Assembly: GCA_001798885.1 (NCBI GenBank)
Contig: MGQW01000001.1
Span: forward strand, 1-32,046
Length of the DNA stretch: 32,046 nucleotides
Source: Deltaproteobacteria bacterium RBG_16_64_85
Lineage (GTDB): Bacteria > Desulfobacterota > Deferrimicrobia > Deferrimicrobiales > Deferrimicrobiaceae
Reading direction: 5' to 3'
Part shown: positions 31,636-32,046 of the stretch, one piece after another
Layout of the letters: every line of letters begins with the position of its first letter
Numbering within the stretch: position 1 is the stretch's first letter
Notes under the pieces: generated by a model
The model's database searches: none
Told to the model about the DNA's origin: nothing
The model's input: the letters and a program-made list of their open reading frames with translations, nothing else
Translations under genes and position numbers: made by a program

Positions 31636-32046
31636 GTTCCCTCCGCCGCACCCGGCGATGTTCACATGCAGCCCGCACGGAAGTCGCTGCGCCTCAGGGG
31701 GGTTCGAACCCTCAGGGCGTCCCAGGCATTACGTATCTCGCCATTCGGGCTCGAACCCCGAGCCCGCGCCGACGAACAGGAGGAAGAGCCCGACCTTGCG
31801 GAGGGCAAAAGCGGGCGAGGCGGCCGCAACGGCCGATGGCGTGATCGCCGAGGCTCATGCGGACTCGCTTGCGATCCGCCACGCCGCTCCTATCCGGAGC
31901 GGTCCGCCTCGGCAAGCTGCCGGCGACCTCTTGGGCGCCTTTTCCTCGCTACTCGCTCGGCGCTTGCCTCGGAGCTCGAACCCTCCTTATAAACTCTATC
32001 GGTTGGGTTCTCGCTCCCCGGCTTCGTCCAGCAAACGTGCCCCCAC
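31636..32046. other. Right-end region without a recognisable gene
   Basis: No reading frame here resembles a protein; the longest are low-complexity Arg/Ala/Ser frames without a Shine-Dalgarno. Structure seen: a 12-bp palindrome GGGTTCGAACCC (31700-31711) flanked by direct copies of CTCAGGG (31693-31699, 31711-31717), and a perfect hairpin GGGCTCG-AACCC-CGAGCCC (31747-31765). Further [GA]GCTCGAACCC-like words occur near 31750 and 31975. The T-arm-like TTCGAAC words prompted a tRNA search by eye, but no cloverleaf could be drawn. Confidence 0.35.

Noticed and set aside
31690-31730. tRNA gene suggested by GGTTCGAACC
   Set aside because: A T-arm and a CCA-like end can be imagined, but no matching acceptor strand, D-arm or anticodon arm was found upstream.
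31666-31992. 108-codon frame on the plus strand at the right end
   Set aside because: There is no ribosome-binding site, composition is Arg/Ala/Ser-rich, and no motif is recognisable.
1-32046. CRISPR arrays, insertion sequences, rRNA
   Set aside because: No regularly spaced repeats, transposase motifs or rRNA-like stretches were seen on reading the window.

Overview
The window is GC-rich (clearly above 60% G+C by eye), and almost every base belongs to a gene. No tool was run: calls rest on reading translations, motifs, spacing and gene order. The gene content suggests a deltaproteobacterial-type Gram-negative anaerobe (Desulfobacterota/Desulfuromonadota-like). It has an outer membrane (secretin, TonB-dependent receptor), futalosine-route menaquinone synthesis, sigma54-regulated NifX/DUF134/DUF5320 genes and an MSHA-like type IV pilus or type II secretion cluster. 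The species is not determined.

Region 1 (1-4156) is an accessory-looking sigma54/NifX module. It holds the start of a PAS-domain protein running off the left edge, a 3'-truncated hotdog thioesterase, a DUF134 regulator with a NifX-like protein, and a complete PAS-AAA+-Fis sigma54 activator. Downstream lie a NifX-like/zinc-ribbon fusion and a DUF5320 protein. Between activator and fusion gene is a well-matched sigma54 promoter (3127-3142), preceded by two inverted repeats of the same format with centres 33 bp apart. This looks like a self-contained regulatory circuit and recalls the ORP loci of Desulfovibrio, but no MinD/Mrp ATPase is present here.

Region 2 (4298-13102, all minus strand) is a compact housekeeping block. 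In transcription order it is a DksA-type zinc-finger protein, a GalT-family nucleotidyltransferase, glycogen synthase, a soluble triple-GAF histidine kinase, mqnE, mqnC and serS. Several of these genes overlap.

Region 3 (13173-19050, minus strand) is a complete cobalamin uptake operon: B12 riboswitch, terminator, btuF, btuC, btuD, a second B12 riboswitch, a BtuB-like receptor and TonB. The first riboswitch precedes the inner-membrane ABC genes. The second sits directly behind the btuD stop codon and precedes the receptor.

Region 4 (19134-29792, minus strand) is an MSHA-like pilus or secretion cluster. In transcription order it is a GspG-like pilin, MshE/PilB ATPase, MshG/PilC platform protein, a second pilin, a PilM-PilN fusion, PilO-like, PilP-like, secretin, ExeA/MshM ATPase and an MshN-like TPR protein. 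An AT-rich promoter island lies upstream. No prepilin peptidase or retraction ATPase is in view.

Region 5 (29956-32046) has a polyprenyl diphosphate synthase on the minus strand, plausibly making the menaquinone tail, and divergent rlmE on the plus strand. The last 430 bp have no convincing gene but contain several hairpins.
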